Assembly (NCBI RefSeq): GCF_031729055.1
Contig: NZ_JAVMIP010000001.1
Span: forward strand, 248,001-312,000
Length of the DNA: 64,000 nucleotides
Source: Pseudocalidococcus azoricus BACA0444
Lineage (GTDB): Bacteria > Cyanobacteriota > Cyanobacteriia > Thermosynechococcales > Thermosynechococcaceae
Reading direction: 5' to 3'
Shown: in pieces, positions 55,781-64,000 of the stretch
How the letters are laid out: every line of letters begins with the position of its first letter
How positions within the stretch are numbered: the first letter of the stretch is position 1
Program-made: the position numbers and the translations under genes
The notes under the pieces: model-generated
Database searches by the model: none
What the model was told of the DNA's origin: nothing
The model's input: the letters and a program-made list of their open reading frames with translations, nothing else

Positions 55781-56125
55781 ATGGCTACGGCAAAACCACC
55801 GATCCGTTATCGGATGCATGTCAAAAAAGGAGATACCGTTCAAGTCATTGCTGGTGACGACAAGGCTAAGGTTGGAGAGGTGCTAGCAATTTTCCCAAAA
55901 AAAAGCCAAGTTGTTGTCAAGGGTGTCAACATTAAAACTAAGCACGTTAAACCCCAGCAAGAAGGTGAAGCAGGACAGATTATCAACAAAGAGTTTCCCA
56001 TCCACAGTTCTAACGTCATGCTCTACTCCAACAAGCAGAACGTGGCCAGTCGGATTTGTTATACCTACACCGAAGCTGGCAAAAAAGTACGGATGCTAAA
56101 GAAAACCGGGGAAATTATTGATTAG
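55781..56125 (+). CDS. rplX: 50S ribosomal protein L24
   Basis: 114-aa L24, assembly-initiating. [20 protein letters not shown] and [20 protein letters not shown] are typical. ATG directly follows the rplN stop. A later Met (MHVKKGD) is a possible alternative. Confidence 0.96.
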   Translation: MATAKPPIRYRMHVKKGDTVQVIAGDDKAKVGEVLAIFPKKSQVVVKGVNIKTKHVKPQQEGEAGQIINKEFPIHSSNVMLYSNKQNVASRICYTYTEAGKKVRMLKKTGEIID

Positions 56126-56184
56126 TCTTTTGATTGAAATCTAAGTCTCTGACCCAGCCCAGAGCCTATTAAGGAGAGCCAGTT

Positions 56185-56730
56185 ATGAGTTCACGCATGA
56201 AAACCCTATATCAAGAAACTGCTGTCCCCCAACTTCAGCAGCAATTTAAGTACAGCAATGTTCATCAAGTTCCCAAAGTGGTCAAAGTAACGGTCAACCG
56301 GGGCTTGGGAGAAGCAGCTCAAAACGCAAAATCCCTAGAAGCAACCTTAGCCGAAGTTGCTCGGATTACGGGGCAAAAGCCGGTTGTCACTCGGGCTAAA
56401 AAAGCAATTGCTGGCTTTAAGATCCGTCAAGGTATGCCGGTTGGGGTGATGGTTACACTGCGGGCTGATCGGATGTATGCCTTCTTAGATCGGCTGATAA
56501 ACTTGGCTTTACCTCGAATTCGTGACTTTCGGGGTATCAATCCCAAAAGCTTTGACGGCCGCGGTAACTTTACTCTTGGCCTGCGGGAGCAACTCATCTT
56601 CCCAGAAGTTAACTATGACGATATCGATCAGATTCGCGGGATGGACATCTCAATCATCACTACCGCTAAAACTGATGAGGAAGGGAGAGCCTTACTTAAG
56701 GCGTTGGGTATGCCCTTTCGTGAGAATTAA
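56185..56730 (+). CDS. rplE: 50S ribosomal protein L5
   Basis: 181-aa L5, binding 5S r[40 protein letters not shown] and [20 protein letters not shown] are intact. The rpsN (S14) gene often following rplE is not here, as usual in cyanobacteria. Confidence 0.98.
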   Translation: MSSRMKTLYQETAVPQLQQQFKYSNVHQVPKVVKVTVNRGLGEAAQNAKSLEATLAEVARITGQKPVVTRAKKAIAGFKIRQGMPVGVMVTLRADRMYAFLDRLINLALPRIRDFRGINPKSFDGRGNFTLGLREQLIFPEVNYDDIDQIRGMDISIITTAKTDEEGRALLKALGMPFREN

Positions 56731-56766
56731 TCACCCCCAGGAGGTCAGAATCTTTTAGGAGTACCT

Positions 56767-57168
56767 ATGGCAGTAAACGACACCATCAGCGATATGCTTA
56801 CCCGGATCCGCAACGCGAACCTGGCCCGGCATCAAACGACAACTATCCCCGCCACTCGGATGACCCGTAACATTGCTCAAGTCCTTAAGGCTGAAGGGTT
56901 TATTGAAGACTTCAAAGTCGAAGGGGAAGGGATCAAGCAACAACTTGTGGTGGGACTCAAGTACCGTGGTAAGCAGCGGCAACCAATCATCACAGCCCTA
57001 AAACGAGTCAGCAAACCAGGCCTGCGGGTTTATGCGAATCGTCAGGAATTACCACGGGTTTTAGGTGGGATTGGGATCGCCATTATCTCAACTTCTAGTG
57101 GGATTATGACTGATCGAGAGGCTCGGAAGCAGGGCATCGGTGGTGAAGTCCTTTGTTATGTCTGGTAA
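56767..57168 (+). CDS. rpsH: 30S ribosomal protein S8
   Basis: 133-aa S8, which binds the central domain of 16S r[23 protein letters not shown] and [20 protein letters not shown] mark it. Confidence 0.98.
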   Translation: MAVNDTISDMLTRIRNANLARHQTTTIPATRMTRNIAQVLKAEGFIEDFKVEGEGIKQQLVVGLKYRGKQRQPIITALKRVSKPGLRVYANRQELPRVLGGIGIAIISTSSGIMTDREARKQGIGGEVLCYVW

Positions 57169-57183
57169 ACGTGGGAGTTAATT

Positions 57184-57747
57184 ATGTCTCGTATTGGTAA
57201 ACGGCCCATTCCTCTCCCCGACAAGGTTTCACTGGCATTAGCCGGGCAAGAGGTGACAGTGAAAGGCCCTAAGGGGCAGCTTAGTCGTGTGCTACCTGCT
57301 GAAGTTGAGGTGAGGCAGGAGGGCAGCACAATTCTGGTCAATCGGCGCGATGAATCCCGCCCCGCCCGCCAACGACATGGTCTTTGTCGCACCTTAGTGG
57401 CCAATATGGTTGAAGGTGTGGCTCAGGGTTTCAGCAAAAAACTGGAAATCCAAGGAATTGGCTATCGGGCCAACCTTCAGGGGACAAAACTAGTCCTGAG
57501 TGTTGGCTACAGTCATCCTGTGGAAATCGAGCCCCCCAGTGGCATTTCCTTTGAGTTGGAAGACAACACGGGTAAAAAGGTCACTCAAGGGACACTGATT
57601 CTCGTTTCCGGGATTGATAAAGAACAGGTGGGTAACTTGGCGGCCCAAATTCGGGGAGTTCGCCCGCCTGAGCCTTACAAAGGTAAGGGCATTCGGTATG
57701 TTGGGGAAGCCGTTCGTCGTAAGGTCGGAAAGACAGGGAAGAAATAG
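57184..57747 (+). CDS. rplF: 50S ribosomal protein L6
   Basis: 187-aa L6. [20 protein letters not shown] and the conserved [20 protein letters not shown] end are present. The rplR ATG follows directly on its stop. Confidence 0.98.
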   Translation: MSRIGKRPIPLPDKVSLALAGQEVTVKGPKGQLSRVLPAEVEVRQEGSTILVNRRDESRPARQRHGLCRTLVANMVEGVAQGFSKKLEIQGIGYRANLQGTKLVLSVGYSHPVEIEPPSGISFELEDNTGKKVTQGTLILVSGIDKEQVGNLAAQIRGVRPPEPYKGKGIRYVGEAVRRKVGKTGKK

Positions 57748-58110
57748 ATGAAACAGTCACGCACAGAAGCAACTCACAGTCGGCATCGGCGGATTCGGCG
57801 CAAAGTCTCAGGAACTGCCGCTCGTCCTCGTTTAGCTGTTTTTCGTTCTCATCAGCATATCTATGCTCAGGTGATTGACGATAATCAACAGCACACTCTT
57901 GTTGCTGCTTCTACGGTTGAACCTGAACTCAAGGAACAATTTAGTCATGGTCGGAGTTGTCAAGCGGCGGTGTCCGTAGGCCAATCCCTCGCCAAACGGG
58001 CTTTAGCTGCTGGTATTAAGGAAGTCGTATTTGATCGGGGTGGCAATCTGTATCACGGACGGGTTCAGGCCCTAGCGGATGCAGCAAGGGAAGCAGGTCT
58101 GGAATTTTAG
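57748..58110 (+). CDS. rplR: 50S ribosomal protein L18
   Basis: 120-aa L18, a 5S-binding protein. [20 protein letters not shown] and the [20 protein letters not shown] end are typical. ATG directly after the rplF stop. Confidence 0.98.
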   Translation: MKQSRTEATHSRHRRIRRKVSGTAARPRLAVFRSHQHIYAQVIDDNQQHTLVAASTVEPELKEQFSHGRSCQAAVSVGQSLAKRALAAGIKEVVFDRGGNLYHGRVQALADAAREAGLEF

Positions 58111-58121
58111 AGGATAAGTTG

Positions 58122-58646
58122 ATGGCAAGTCGTCGCAAAGGTTCACGCAAAGCAGAGAAAGAAACAGACTGGCAAGAGCGGGTTGTCCAAATTCGTCGGG
58201 TCTCTAAGGTCGTTAAAGGCGGTAAAAAGCTTAGTTTCCGAGCCATTGTTGTTGTTGGCAATGAACGGGGTCAAGTTGGTGTGGGCGTGGGTAAAGCCGC
58301 TGATGTGATTGGGGCTGTCAAGAAAGGCGTAGCCGATGGTAAAAAGCACCTCGTAGAAATTCCAATTACTAAAGCCAATTCAATTCCCCACCCAACAACG
58401 GGGGAAGGGGGTGCAGCCCGTGTTTTGATTCGCCCAGCAGCCCCAGGAACAGGGGTAATTGCCGGTGGTGCCGTTCGTACCGTTTTAGAATTGGCCGGGG
58501 TTCGGAACGTGCTTGCCAAGCAACTCGGCTCCAGCAACCCTCTCAATAATGCCCGGGCTGCGATTGAAGCCTTAGCATCCCTGCGGACTTTGGCAGAAGT
58601 TGCGGAAGAGCGGGAAATTTCCATCCAACAACTCTATAGCCAATAA
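58122..58646 (+). CDS. rpsE: 30S ribosomal protein S5
   Basis: 174-aa S5. [20 protein letters not shown] and [20 protein letters not shown] are typical. A TTG at 58119 adjoins the ATG at 58122; AGGA at 58111-58114 fits the ATG. Confidence 0.97.
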   Translation: MASRRKGSRKAEKETDWQERVVQIRRVSKVVKGGKKLSFRAIVVVGNERGQVGVGVGKAADVIGAVKKGVADGKKHLVEIPITKANSIPHPTTGEGGAARVLIRPAAPGTGVIAGGAVRTVLELAGVRNVLAKQLGSSNPLNNARAAIEALASLRTLAEVAEEREISIQQLYSQ

Positions 58647-58664
58647 CTTCGAGGAAAATCAACC

Positions 58665-59111
58665 ATGCGACTTACGGATATTCAACCACAAGCTGGCTCT
58701 CGGAAACGGGGCAGACGGATTGGGCGGGGAATTGCAGCTGGGCAAGGGGCTAGCGGGGGCTTTGGCATGCGGGGGCAAAAATCTCGCTCCGGCCGGCCGA
58801 CTCGCCCAGGTTTTGAAGGGGGCCAAAATCCTCTCTATCGGCGGGTTCCAAAACTGAAACACTTTACGGTCGTGAATCGCCAGGCCTACACTACGATCAA
58901 TGTCGGTCGCCTCAATGACTTAGCTGCGAATAGTGTGATCACCCTTGATTCCCTAATGGAAGCTGGGATTGTCACTACTAATGATGGCCCCCTCAAGCTT
59001 TTGGGAGATGGTGAATTGTCTGTAGCCCTCCAGGTCACAGCCACAGCCTTTACCCAATCAGCCCAGGCCAAGATCGAGCAAGCAGGTGGTTCTTGTACGG
59101 TGACTGGATAA
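58665..59111 (+). CDS. rplO: 50S ribosomal protein L15
   Basis: 148-aa L15. [14 protein letters not shown]-type Gly-rich loop is seen as [20 protein letters not shown], with [20 protein letters not shown] following. rpmD (L30) does not precede it, as in other cyanobacteria. Confidence 0.97.
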   Translation: MRLTDIQPQAGSRKRGRRIGRGIAAGQGASGGFGMRGQKSRSGRPTRPGFEGGQNPLYRRVPKLKHFTVVNRQAYTTINVGRLNDLAANSVITLDSLMEAGIVTTNDGPLKLLGDGELSVALQVTATAFTQSAQAKIEQAGGSCTVTG

Positions 59112-59148
59112 TCCAAAGCAAAGCAAGTTAGGTGCAGAGGTAACAGGT

Positions 59149-60459
59149 ATGGTTGTCAGTCGCGGTAAAACGCCATCAGCCCAAGAAACATTCATGCAAA
59201 TGGCCCAGGCCGCGGGATTACGCAGTCGGGTCTTAGTCACACTAGGGTTATTGATCCTAGTTAGGCTAGGGATTTATCTACCTGTGCCGGGCATTGACCG
59301 ACAAGTTTTTGCAGCAGCCGTACAAAATAACTCGGTAATTCGCTTTTTAGATATTTTTTCTGGGGGTGGCATCTCAGCTTTAGGTATTTTTGCTCTGGGG
59401 ATTCTGCCCTATATCAATGCTTCGATCATCATGCAGTTGATGACTGCGGCTTTACCATCCTTAGAGCGATTACAAAAGGATGAAGGGGAAGCTGGACGGC
59501 GAAAAATTTCCCAAATCACCCGCTACGTGGCCTTGGGTTGGGCGATCATTCAAAGTACAGGAATTGCCATTTTTGTTAACTCCATCCCAGGCGCAGCCCT
59601 GACACCAGGTCCTCTATTCTTAGCGGAAACTGCCTTAGCCCTAACGGCTGGTTCCATGTTTGTGATGTGGGTTTCGGAACTGATCACTGAGCGAGGCATC
59701 GGTAACGGGGCTTCCTTGCTAATTTTCTTGAGCATTGTTGCCTATCTCCCCAGTTCTGTGGGACAAACCATCGCCTTGGCCGAAAGTGGCGGCAGCATTG
59801 GTGGGATCATTGTCCTAGCCTTGGTCTTCCTGGTCATGATTGTCGGAATTGTCTTTGTTCAGGAAGGTACCCGCCGAATTCCGATTGTGTCAGCCCGGCG
59901 ACAAGTTGGACGGCGATTATATCGGGAGCAAACTAGCTATTTACCCTTGCGACTGAATCAAGGTGGGGTGATGCCGATTATTTTTGCGTCGGCAATGCTG
60001 ATTTTACCCTCCACCCTAGCCCAATTTAGCCAAAACGCCGTTGTTGCCCAGATTGCCGCCTATCTCTCTCCAGGGGGGCCAACACCTTGGGTCTATGTGG
60101 TTTTTTATCTGGTTCTAATCCTTTTCTTTAGTTACTTCTATGCCTCCCTAGTGGTGAACCCCGTCGATATGTCCCAAAACTTGAAAAAAATGGGGGCCAG
60201 TATTCCGGGAATTCGCCCCGGAAAAGCCACATCAGATTACATCGAAAAAGTCTTAAATCGCTTGACATTGCTGGGGGCTATTTTCTTAGGGCTAGTGGCC
60301 ATTGTGCCAACGGCTGTCGAAAGTGCAACCCGGGTAACAACCTTCCAAGGCCTGGGGGCAACCTCTTTGCTGATCTTGGTGGGTGTGGCTATTGATACGG
60401 CTAAACAGATTCAAACCTATGTGATCTCCCAACGCTATGAAGGGATGGTGAAACAGTAA
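59149..60459 (+). CDS. secY: protein translocase subunit SecY
   Basis: 436-aa pore of the Sec translocon with ten membrane helices. GIYLPVPGIDRQVFAAAV, LGILPYINASIIMQLMTAAL, and GASLLIFLSIVAYLPSSVGQ are clear; VNPVDMSQNLKKMGASIPGI marks the cytoplasmic loop near helix 9. The adk ATG overlaps its stop (TAATG). Confidence 0.98.
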   Translation: MVVSRGKTPSAQETFMQMAQAAGLRSRVLVTLGLLILVRLGIYLPVPGIDRQVFAAAVQNNSVIRFLDIFSGGGISALGIFALGILPYINASIIMQLMTAALPSLERLQKDEGEAGRRKISQITRYVALGWAIIQSTGIAIFVNSIPGAALTPGPLFLAETALALTAGSMFVMWVSELITERGIGNGASLLIFLSIVAYLPSSVGQTIALAESGGSIGGIIVLALVFLVMIVGIVFVQEGTRRIPIVSARRQVGRRLYREQTSYLPLRLNQGGVMPIIFASAMLILPSTLAQFSQNAVVAQIAAYLSPGGPTPWVYVVFYLVLILFFSYFYASLVVNPVDMSQNLKKMGASIPGIRPGKATSDYIEKVLNRLTLLGAIFLGLVAIVPTAVESATRVTTFQGLGATSLLILVGVAIDTAKQIQTYVISQRYEGMVKQ

Positions 60460-61010
60460 TGCGCTTGATTTTGTTTGGCGGCCCAGGTTCCGGGAAGGGA
60501 ACACAGGCAACATTTTTAGTAGATCACTTCCAAATTCCCCATATTTCCACAGGGGATATTCTTCGAGCCGAGCGAGCTAACAACAGCGAACTGGGTCAAC
60601 AGGCCCAAACCTATATGGACAGCGGCCAACTGGTTCCCGATCAACTGGTGGTGGATATGGTGGAAAAACGCTTGACCCAGGCCGATGCTCAGTCGGGTTG
60701 GCTCTTGGATGGATTCCCCCGTAATGCCAACCAAGCCACAGTTTTGGAAGAGATGCTCCAGCGGACTGAACAGGGCTATGACTATCTCCTATTTCTGGAA
60801 GTACCGCCGGAGATTCTCAGCCAACGCTTGCTGGGCCGTCAGCGTCAGGATGATGATCCCAAGGTGATTCAGGATCGTTTACGGGTCTATGCCGAAGAAA
60901 CCTTACCGATGATTCTCAGCTACCAGGATCATCCAAAGTTTGTCCAGATTGATGGCATGGAACCCATTGGGACTGTAACAACGGCGATTAAAACAGCGAT
61001 AACCTCATAA
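60459..61010 (+). CDS. adk: adenylate kinase
   Basis: 183-aa adenylate kinase (AMP + ATP to 2 ADP). P-loop GGPGSGKGTQ, AMP-binding HISTGDILRA and LLDGFPRN are intact. It is the short type, without the extended zinc LID. Start overlaps the secY stop. Confidence 0.97.
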   Translation: MRLILFGGPGSGKGTQATFLVDHFQIPHISTGDILRAERANNSELGQQAQTYMDSGQLVPDQLVVDMVEKRLTQADAQSGWLLDGFPRNANQATVLEEMLQRTEQGYDYLLFLEVPPEILSQRLLGRQRQDDDPKVIQDRLRVYAEETLPMILSYQDHPKFVQIDGMEPIGTVTTAIKTAITS

Positions 61011-61028
61011 TCATAAAAAGGAGATGGC

Positions 61029-61253
61029 TTGTCTAAACAGGATGCGATTGAAATTGAAGGCACCGTGACCGAGTCTTTGCCCAATGCGATGTTTCGGGTT
61101 GACTTAGATAACGGATTTAATGTCTTAGCCCATATTTCTGGCAAAATTCGCCGCAACTATATCAAAATCCTCCCTGGGGACCGGGTCAAGGTGGAACTCA
61201 CTCCCTATGACCTCACAAAGGGGCGAATCACCTATCGTTTACGGAAAAAATAA
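61029..61253 (+). CDS. infA: translation initiation factor IF-1
   Basis: 74-aa S1/OB-fold factor. [20 protein letters not shown] and [20 protein letters not shown] are typical. It starts with TTG at 61029; AAAAGGAG at 61016-61023 is 5 nt upstream, and the protein begins at the family start, so the rare TTG is well supported. Confidence 0.96.
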
Positions 61254-61327
61254 TCAAAACTGGGTTCACCGTTGATCCGTAGATCAGGGCTGTATCAGGG
61301 GGGAGTGACCCAATCCAAACTAAACTC

Positions 61328-61356
61328 TTGATATGACCTGTAATCTTTGCTACAAT
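61328..61356 (+). promoter_or_regulatory. near-consensus sigma70 promoter before rpmJ
   Basis: TTGATA at 61328-61333 and TACAAT at 61351-61356 with exactly 17 bp between them. Initiation would be near 61363, about 24 nt before the rpmJ ATG. This is the best promoter match I saw in the window, and would permit separate transcription of rpmJ-rpsM-rpsK-rpoA-rplQ. Confidence 0.65.
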
Positions 61357-61386
61357 CCTATATTTGCGACTATATAAGCGATCATT

Positions 61387-61500
61387 ATGAAAGTTAGAGC
61401 CTCTGTCCGCAAAATTTGTGAAAAGTGCCGTGTTATTCGCCGCCGCGGACGCGTCATGGTGATTTGTACCAACCCCAAGCATAAGCAACGGCAAGGTTAA
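61387..61500 (+). CDS. rpmJ: 50S ribosomal protein L36
   Basis: 37-aa L36 with zinc-ribbon ligands Cys11, Cys14, Cys27 and His32 ([27 protein letters not shown]). The zinc-binding (C+) form. ATG at 61387. Confidence 0.96.
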   Translation: MKVRASVRKICEKCRVIRRRGRVMVICTNPKHKQRQG

Positions 61501-61535
61501 TTTTGTTTATTCATTCAGTTTAGGGAGAACGACTT

Positions 61536-61916
61536 GTGGCCCGGATTGCTGGCGTAGATTTGCCCCGTGACAAGCGGGTAGAAATTGCCCTCACCTATAT
61601 TTATGGCATTGGCCTAACCCGTTCCCAGGAAATCTTGGCTAAGACGGGGGTCAATCCTGACACGCGGGTCAAAGACCTCGGGGATAGCGATGTTTTGTCT
61701 TTGCGGCAAGCAATTGACGAATACGATGTCGAAGGGGACTTACGGCGGATTGAGGCCATGAACATCAAACGATTGATGGATATTGGCACTTATCGGGGCC
61801 GGCGGCATCGGATGGGCTTACCCGTGCGGGGGCAGCGGACTCGGACTAATGCTCGGACAAGGCGGGGAGCCCGGCGGACTGTGGCCGGTAAGAAAAAAGC
61901 CGCCGCCAAGAAATAG
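61536..61916 (+). CDS. rpsM: 30S ribosomal protein S13
   Basis: 126-aa S13 of the 30S head. GTG start at 61536 with AGGGAG upstream. [20 protein letters not shown] and [20 protein letters not shown] are conserved; the Lys/Ala tail contacts tRNA. Confidence 0.97.
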   Translation: MARIAGVDLPRDKRVEIALTYIYGIGLTRSQEILAKTGVNPDTRVKDLGDSDVLSLRQAIDEYDVEGDLRRIEAMNIKRLMDIGTYRGRRHRMGLPVRGQRTRTNARTRRGARRTVAGKKKAAAKK

Positions 61917-62000
61917 GACTAGGGAGCAATTGATGTTCCCTTGGCCCAGTTTGATCCCCCTTTTGACCGTCAACTACTGCACATGATTCAGGTTTAAGTT

Positions 62001-62393
62001 ATGGCTCCATCCCCCAAACGTTCCGGCCCGCGCAAGCAAAAGCGCAATGTTCCCAGCGGCGTGGCCCACATCCAATCCACCTTCAATAACACAATTATTT
62101 CGATTACGGACACCAACGGTGAGGTCATTTCTTGGGCCTCTGCCGGTTCCAGTGGCTTTAAGGGGGCCAAAAAAGGGACTCCCTTTGCGGCTCAAACTGC
62201 AGCGGACAGTGCGGCCCGGTGGGCGATTGACCAGGGAATGCGCCAGATTGAGGTGATGGTCAGTGGCCCAGGCTCGGGACGGGAAACTGCAATTCGCGCC
62301 CTCCAAGGCTCAGGCCTGGAAATTACCTTGATTCGGGATGTCACCCCCATTCCCCACAACGGTTGTCGGCCCCCCAAACGGCGACGAGTTTAG
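62001..62393 (+). CDS. rpsK: 30S ribosomal protein S11
   Basis: 130-aa S11, of the 30S platform. [20 protein letters not shown] and the C-terminal [15 protein letters not shown] are diagnostic. Confidence 0.97.
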   Translation: MAPSPKRSGPRKQKRNVPSGVAHIQSTFNNTIISITDTNGEVISWASAGSSGFKGAKKGTPFAAQTAADSAARWAIDQGMRQIEVMVSGPGSGRETAIRALQGSGLEITLIRDVTPIPHNGCRPPKRRRV

Positions 62394-62419
62394 AGCTAAC
62401 AGCAGGAGAATTTGGCTCA

Positions 62420-63376
62420 ATGTCTTATCAGATTGAATGTGTAGAAACTCGGGTTAATCCCGATTCCAGCCATTATGGCCGCTTTGTCCTCCAACCCTTA
62501 GAACGGGGGCAGGGGATGACTGTTGGCAATGCCTTACGGCGTATCCTCTTGTCTAGCTTGGTGGGAACAGCAGTCACCGCCGTCCGAATTGCAGGTGTCA
62601 CCCATGAATTTATGACCATTCCGGGGGTGCGGGAAGATGTCATGGATATTCTCCTGCAAATGAAGCAGCTTGTTTTGCGTAGTTATACCAATGAACCCCA
62701 AATTGGTCGCCTGCATATCCAAGGGCCTGCAACCGTCACAGCCGATGATATTCAACTGTCTTCCGATGTTGAAGTCATTAATCCAGGCCATTACATTGCC
62801 ACCTTAATGCCGGAAGCGACCTTGGAAATGGAATTCAAGATTGAGCGGGGAACTGGCTACCGGAGCATTGATCGCAGTCGAGATGACCGTTTGGCCCTTG
62901 ACTATTTGCAACTCGATGCGGTGTTTATGCCTGTCCAGAAGGTGAATTACACCGTTGATGATATTCGGGTTGGGGGGCCTGGAGAGGATGATCGCCCCTT
63001 CAAGGATCGTTTGACCTTGGAAATTTGGACGAATGGCAGTATCAGCCCCCAAGAAGCATTGAGCCAATCGGCAAGCATTTTGGTGGAATTATTTAATCCC
63101 CTCAAGGAAGCTCCCCTCCATACGGCGGAACTTACCCGTGGGGATGACAATGATGAAGCTGGTCAAATTCAAATTGAAAGTTTGAATTTATCGGTGCGGG
63201 CCTACAACTGCTTGAAGCGGGCCCAAATCAATTCGGTGGCCGATCTCCTGGAATATTCCCAGGAAGACTTGCTTGAAATTAAGAACTTTGGGCAAAAGTC
63301 AGCGGAAGAAGTGATCGAAGCCCTGCAAAAACACTTGGGGATTACCTTGCCACCCCAGAAACCAGCCCGTAATTAG
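62420..63376 (+). CDS. rpoA: RNA polymerase alpha subunit
   Basis: 318-aa alpha subunit. The N-terminal assembly domain has RFVLQPLERGQGMTVGNALR; the C-terminal domain, with LNLSVRAYNCLKRAQINSV and DLLEIKNFGQKSAEEV, binds UP elements and activators. The frame opens at 62363 within rpsK, but the Met at 62420 is the family start, with AGGAG about 11 nt upstream. Confidence 0.97.
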   Translation: MSYQIECVETRVNPDSSHYGRFVLQPLERGQGMTVGNALRRILLSSLVGTAVTAVRIAGVTHEFMTIPGVREDVMDILLQMKQLVLRSYTNEPQIGRLHIQGPATVTADDIQLSSDVEVINPGHYIATLMPEATLEMEFKIERGTGYRSIDRSRDDRLALDYLQLDAVFMPVQKVNYTVDDIRVGGPGEDDRPFKDRLTLEIWTNGSISPQEALSQSASILVELFNPLKEAPLHTAELTRGDDNDEAGQIQIESLNLSVRAYNCLKRAQINSVADLLEYSQEDLLEIKNFGQKSAEEVIEALQKHLGITLPPQKPARN

Positions 63377-63397
63377 TGGAGTCTTGGAGGTATTATT

Positions 63398-63748
63398 ATG
63401 CGTCACCGTTGTCGTGTCCCCCAGTTAAGTTTGCCTGCGGATCAACGTAAGGCCCTGTTGCGGAGTTTAACCACGGAGTTAATTCGCCACGGTCGGATCA
63501 CCACCACCAAAGTTCGAGCTAAAGCTGTTCAAGCCCATGCGGACAAAATGATCACCCTGGCTAAGGATGGATCACTAGCAGCGCGACGGCAGGCCTTGGG
63601 ATACATTTTTGACAAGAACTTAGTCCATTCCCTCTTTGCCCAGGCCCCTGAACGCTATGGCCAACGGACTGGTGGTTATACCCGGATTATCCGCACCGTC
63701 CGCCGCCGGGGTGATAATGCGGAAATGGCTGTGATTGAGTTAGTTTAA
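63398..63748 (+). CDS. rplQ: 50S ribosomal protein L17
   Basis: 116-aa L17, at the tunnel exit. [40 protein letters not shown] and the [20 protein letters not shown] end are typical; ATG at 63398 with GGAGG upstream. Confidence 0.97.
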   Translation: MRHRCRVPQLSLPADQRKALLRSLTTELIRHGRITTTKVRAKAVQAHADKMITLAKDGSLAARRQALGYIFDKNLVHSLFAQAPERYGQRTGGYTRIIRTVRRRGDNAEMAVIELV

Positions 63749-63760
63749 CGAGCAACTATC

Positions 63761-64000
63761 ATGGCAGGCCTGGTCGGAGATACACAACAGCGAATCGCCT
63801 TGGTTATTCAATACCTGGGGACTCACTATCATGGCTGGCAATGGCAACCCCGACAACGGAGCATCCAGTCCGAAATTGAGTCGGCTATTAGTGGAGTGCT
63901 CGGTGAACCGGTTCGTTTACATGGGGCCGGTCGCACTGATACTGGGGTACACGCCGCTGCCCAAGTCGCCCATTTTGATACCAATGCTGTAATTCCTGCC
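63761..64000 (+). CDS. truA: tRNA pseudouridine(38-40) synthase TruA, 5' part
   Basis: The first 80 residues of TruA, cut by the window end. QRIALVIQYLGTHYHGWQWQ and the catalytic GAGRTDTGVHAAAQVAHF, with the nucleophilic Asp, are present. In cyanobacteria truA follows rplQ, as here. It starts 12 nt after the rplQ stop. Confidence 0.95.
   Translation, partial: MAGLVGDTQQRIALVIQYLGTHYHGWQWQPRQRSIQSEIESAISGVLGEPVRLHGAGRTDTGVHAAAQVAHFDTNAVIPA

Overview
The window is ordinary chromosomal DNA from a cyanobacterium, most likely a unicellular Synechococcus/Thermosynechococcus-type strain (inference). The evidence is the gene content: mntCAB, an Mnx-type TMEM165 manganese exporter, the division protein Ftn2/ZipN, DUF3747 and Mo-nitrogenase-C-terminus proteins, and an S10-spc-alpha ribosomal operon in the cyanobacterial order (rplC first; no rpsJ, rpsN or rpmD inside; truA after rplQ). 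I saw no rRNA, tRNA, CRISPR array, insertion sequence or prophage. The sequence is studded with the palindrome CCAGGCCTGG, while the usual cyanobacterial HIP1 octamer GCGATCGC was not noticed.

Layout. 0-7.3 kb: ilvN, the divergently oriented Mn uptake operon mntCAB, a histidine kinase, a GIY-YIG-like protein, an inositol-monophosphatase-family phosphatase and a family-4 uracil-DNA glycosylase. 7.3-15.1 kb: a PadR regulator, an RDD protein, a B12/radical-SAM enzyme, two small stress-type proteins, a proline-rich membrane protein, a redoxin, a 56-aa TatA and the nickel-pincer enzyme LarB. 15.3-20 kb: a TPR-GT9 fusion, the manganese exporter, a TonB-like protein and era. 20-28.2 kb: a polysaccharide export and modification cluster (Wzm, Wzt with C-terminal sugar-binding domain, two methyltransferases, a methyltransferase-glycosyltransferase fusion and a second glycosyltransferase-like protein; the last two share an unusual C-terminal tail). 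28.3-39.3 kb: msrA, alr, an HNH protein, a peptide-type binding lipoprotein, an RDD membrane protein, a DUF2092 protein, a K+ channel plus a separate RCK subunit, and pdxH. 39.6-49.8 kb: ftn2/zipN, a gamma-carbonic-anhydrase-like protein, DUF3747, an ATP-grasp enzyme, a MORN-repeat protein, an Mrr endonuclease, a frameshifted ArsR regulator and a membrane-anchored bicupin resembling oxalate decarboxylase. 50.5-64 kb: the ribosomal operon from rplC to truA, the last truncated by the window edge.

How the genes fit together. Manganese recurs: MntCAB imports it, the TMEM165 protein exports it, and the bicupin probably uses it. The glycan cluster has the parts expected of an ABC-exported polysaccharide whose chain end is methylated and recognised by Wzt; the coiled coils and shared tails suggest a membrane-assembled complex (inference). 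The ribosomal genes are tightly packed, and a near-consensus promoter before rpmJ suggests that the rpmJ-rpsM-rpsK-rpoA-rplQ part can also be transcribed separately. Several start codons were moved from the longest open frame to the start supported by a ribosome-binding site or family conservation; these choices are given per gene.
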